Of a DNA stretch of 64,000 nt, positions 61,973-64,000 are shown piece after piece. The notes beneath the pieces are model-generated. The model saw only the letters and a list, made by a program, of their open reading frames with translations, was not told the DNA's origin and searched no databases. This stretch comes from Pseudomonas brassicacearum. GTDB lineage: Bacteria > Pseudomonadota > Gammaproteobacteria > Pseudomonadales > Pseudomonadaceae. Position 1 is the first letter of the stretch; every line of letters starts with the position of its first letter. The translations under genes and the position numbers were made by a program. The stretch spans positions 2,232,001 to 2,296,000 of the forward strand of contig NZ_CP045701.2 in assembly GCF_009601685.2 (NCBI RefSeq), given 5' to 3'.

Positions 61973-64000
61973 ATGGCGAAGAAACCCCGGTCTGCCACCT
62001 TCATCAAAGATCCGCTCTGGTACAAGGACGCGGTGATTTACCAGGTCCACGTAAAATCCTTTTTCGACTCCAATAACGACGGGATCGGTGACTTTCCCGG
62101 TCTGATCGAAAAGCTCGACTACATCGCCGACTTGGGCGTCAACACCATCTGGCTGTTGCCTTTCTATCCCTCACCCAGGCGCGACGATGGCTATGACATT
62201 GCCGAATACCGTGGCGTCAGCCCCGACTACGGCACCATGGCCGATGCGCGGCGGTTCATTGCCGAGGCCCACAAGCGCAACCTGCGGGTGATCACCGAAC
62301 TGGTCATCAACCATACCTCGGACCAGCACCCCTGGTTCCAGCGCGCGCGCAAGGCCAAGCCGGGTTCGAAGGCGCGGGACTTCTACGTCTGGTCCGATGA
62401 CGACCACAAGTACGACGGCACGCGGATCATCTTCCTCGACACCGAGAAGTCCAACTGGACCTGGGATCCGGTGGCGGGCCAGTACTTCTGGCACCGCTTC
62501 TACTCCCACCAGCCCGACCTCAACTTCGACAACCCGCAGGTCCTCAAGGCCGTGTTGTCGGTGATGCGCTACTGGCTGGACATGGGCATCGACGGCCTGC
62601 GCCTGGATGCCATCCCCTACCTGATCGAGCGCGACGGCACCAACAACGAAAACCTGCCCGAGACCCATGACGTCCTGAAGTTGATTCGCGCCGAGATCGA
62701 CGCCAACTACCCCGACCGCATGTTGCTGGCCGAAGCCAACCAGTGGCCGGAGGACACCCAGTTGTACTTCGGCGATGTCGATGCCCAAGGCCTGAACGGT
62801 GACGAATGCCACATGGCCTTTCACTTCCCGCTGATGCCGCGCATGTACATGGCGCTGGCCCAGGAAGATCGCTTCCCGATCACCGACATCCTGCGCCAGA
62901 CCCCGGAGATCCCCGCCAATTGCCAGTGGGCGATCTTCCTGCGCAACCACGATGAGTTGACCCTGGAGATGGTCACCGACAAGGAGCGCGACTACCTGTG
63001 GAACTACTACGCGGCCGACCGTCGGGCGCGTATCAATCTGGGCATTCGTCGGCGCCTGGCGCCGTTGGTGGAGCGCGATCGTCGTCGCGTCGAATTGCTC
63101 AACAGCCTGCTGCTGTCGATGCCTGGCACGCCGACGCTGTACTACGGCGATGAAATCGGCATGGGCGACAATATCTACCTGGGCGACCGTGATGGCGTGC
63201 GCACGCCGATGCAGTGGTCGATCGACCGCAACGGCGGCTTCTCCCGCGCCGATCCGGCCAGCCTGGTGCTGCCGCCGATCATGGACCCGCAATATGGCTA
63301 CCAGTCGGTCAACGTCGAGACCCAGGCCGGCGACCCGCACTCGCTGCTCAACTGGACCCGACGCATGCTGGCGGTGCGCAAGCAGTCCAAGGCCTTTGGC
63401 CGCGGCACCTTGAAGATGCTCTCGCCCAGCAACCGCCGGATCCTGGCTTATACCCGCGAGTACACCGGGCCCGACGGCAAGCACGAAATCATCCTGTGCG
63501 TGGCCAACGTGTCGCGCAGCGCCCAGGCTGCCGAACTGGACCTGTCGGCCTTCGCCGGCATGGTCCCGGTGGAGATGTTGGGCGGCAATGCCTTCCCGCC
63601 CATCGGTCAGTTGAACTTCCTGCTGACCCTGGCGCCGTATGGTTTTTATTGGTTCGTCCTGGCAACAGAGAACCAGATGCCGAGCTGGCACGTGGAACCG
63701 GCCCAGAGCCTGCCGGACTTCACCACCCTGGTGCTGAAGAAACGCCTGGAAGAATTGCTCGAAGCGCCATCGCGCACCACGCTGGAGCAAACCATCCTGC
63801 CGAGCTGGCTGCAGAACCGGCGCTGGTTCGCCGGCAAGGACAGCGCGATCGAGAAGGTCGACATTGTCTATGGCGTACGCTTTGGTGACCCGCAGCACCC
63901 GGTGCTGCTCAGTGAGATCGATGTCACCAGTGGCGGCCAGACCCTGCGTTATCAACTGCCGTTCGGCCTGCTCGCCGAAGACCAGGTCGGTGCGGCGTTG
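61973..64000 (+). CDS. treS: trehalose synthase-maltokinase fusion (3' end beyond window)
   Basis: 676 codons are read to the last base with no stop. Residues 1 to about 540 are a GH13 trehalose synthase: VIYQVHVKSFFDSNNDGIGD, LRVITELVINHTSDQHPWF, catalytic Asp in GIDGLRLDAIPYL, Glu in MLLAEANQWPED, and LRNHDELTLEMV. From about residue 590 a maltokinase (Pep2/Mak) N-domain begins (LEQTILPSWLQNRRWFAGKD). The fusion, about 1,100 residues in pseudomonads, isomerises trehalose to maltose and phosphorylates it to maltose-1-phosphate for GlgE. CAGGAG precedes ATG 61973. Confidence 0.95.
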   Translation, partial: MAKKPRSATFIKDPLWYKDAVIYQVHVKSFFDSNNDGIGDFPGLIEKLDYIADLGVNTIWLLPFYPSPRRDDGYDIAEYRGVSPDYGTMADARRFIAEAHKRNLRVITELVINHTSDQHPWFQRARKAKPGSKARDFYVWSDDDHKYDGTRIIFLDTEKSNWTWDPVAGQYFWHRFYSHQPDLNFDNPQVLKAVLSVMRYWLDMGIDGLRLDAIPYLIERDGTNNENLPETHDVLKLIRAEIDANYPDRMLLAEANQWPEDTQLYFGDVDAQGLNGDECHMAFHFPLMPRMYMALAQEDRFPITDILRQTPEIPANCQWAIFLRNHDELTLEMVTDKERDYLWNYYAADRRARINLGIRRRLAPLVERDRRRVELLNSLLLSMPGTPTLYYGDEIGMGDNIYLGDRDGVRTPMQWSIDRNGGFSRADPASLVLPPIMDPQYGYQSVNVETQAGDPHSLLNWTRRMLAVRKQSKAFGRGTLKMLSPSNRRILAYTREYTGPDGKHEIILCVANVSRSAQAAELDLSAFAGMVPVEMLGGNAFPPIGQLNFLLTLAPYGFYWFVLATENQMPSWHVEPAQSLPDFTTLVLKKRLEELLEAPSRTTLEQTILPSWLQNRRWFAGKDSAIEKVDIVYGVRFGDPQHPVLLSEIDVTSGGQTLRYQLPFGLLAEDQVGAAL

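Noticed and set aside
62171..63955. Long minus-strand open frame (594 codons) opposite treS
   Set aside because: It is an antisense shadow of a strongly supported GH13 gene in high-GC sequence and shows no protein family features.

Overview
The window looks like chromosome from the Pseudomonas fluorescens species complex. This is judged from gene content (aruF/aruG, split pqiA, TreS-maltokinase fusion, GlgE, ccoG, selD-mnmH), from the high GC of most coding regions, and from many copies of the GTGGGAGC-type and GTAGGAGCTG-type REP repeats typical of that group. No rRNA, tRNA, transposase, integrase or CRISPR array was seen.

Left part (1-12 kb): a truncated LysR gene diverges from an acyl-CoA dehydrogenase. 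An oxaloacetate decarboxylase-type gene follows. Next is a long minus-strand catabolic operon: RpiR regulator, cysteine hydrolase, glutamine synthetase-like ligase, N-formylglutamate amidohydrolase, APC permease, aruF, aruG. A palindrome that could be the RpiR operator lies in front of it. A two-gene unit, a histidine phosphatase with a degenerate motif and cobF, runs the other way.

Centre (14-27 kb) is the most unusual part and is lower in GC by eye. Eight tightly packed minus-strand genes encode a lysine 2,3-aminomutase-like radical SAM enzyme, a thioredoxin-DinB-like fusion, a JmjC/cupin oxygenase, an EamA exporter, an ATP-grasp ligase, a YfcF-type glutathione transferase, a full-length cysteinyl-tRNA synthetase paralogue and a class V PLP enzyme lacking the usual desulfurase cysteine. 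Together they resemble an uncharacterised biosynthetic cluster that uses a beta-amino acid and cysteine/thiol chemistry. Directly upstream on the same strand is a bufferin-like locus: bufB (DUF692 MNIO enzyme), bufC (DUF2063) and a precursor-like DUF2282 domain fused to a cytochrome c domain.

Right part (27-64 kb) is mostly core metabolism and envelope functions: a tsx/nucleoside permease pair with a PurR-like site and a leader terminator, selD-mnmH, a GST-phzF pair, a zinc-type hemB, a YaiW-like lipoprotein, a secreted 13-residue repeat protein, the pqiAABC lipid-transport operon, DNA polymerase II, an aldo/keto reductase, a secreted aldose epimerase, an AmpC beta-lactamase, a DyP peroxidase, an SDR, a MocR regulator, ccoG, MgtC, and glgE-treS of the trehalose-to-alpha-glucan pathway, with treS cut by the window end. 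Many intergenic regions carry REP hairpins, one with an expanded GATCTT tract.

All assignments are from reading the translated sequence. No searches were run, and GC statements are by eye.
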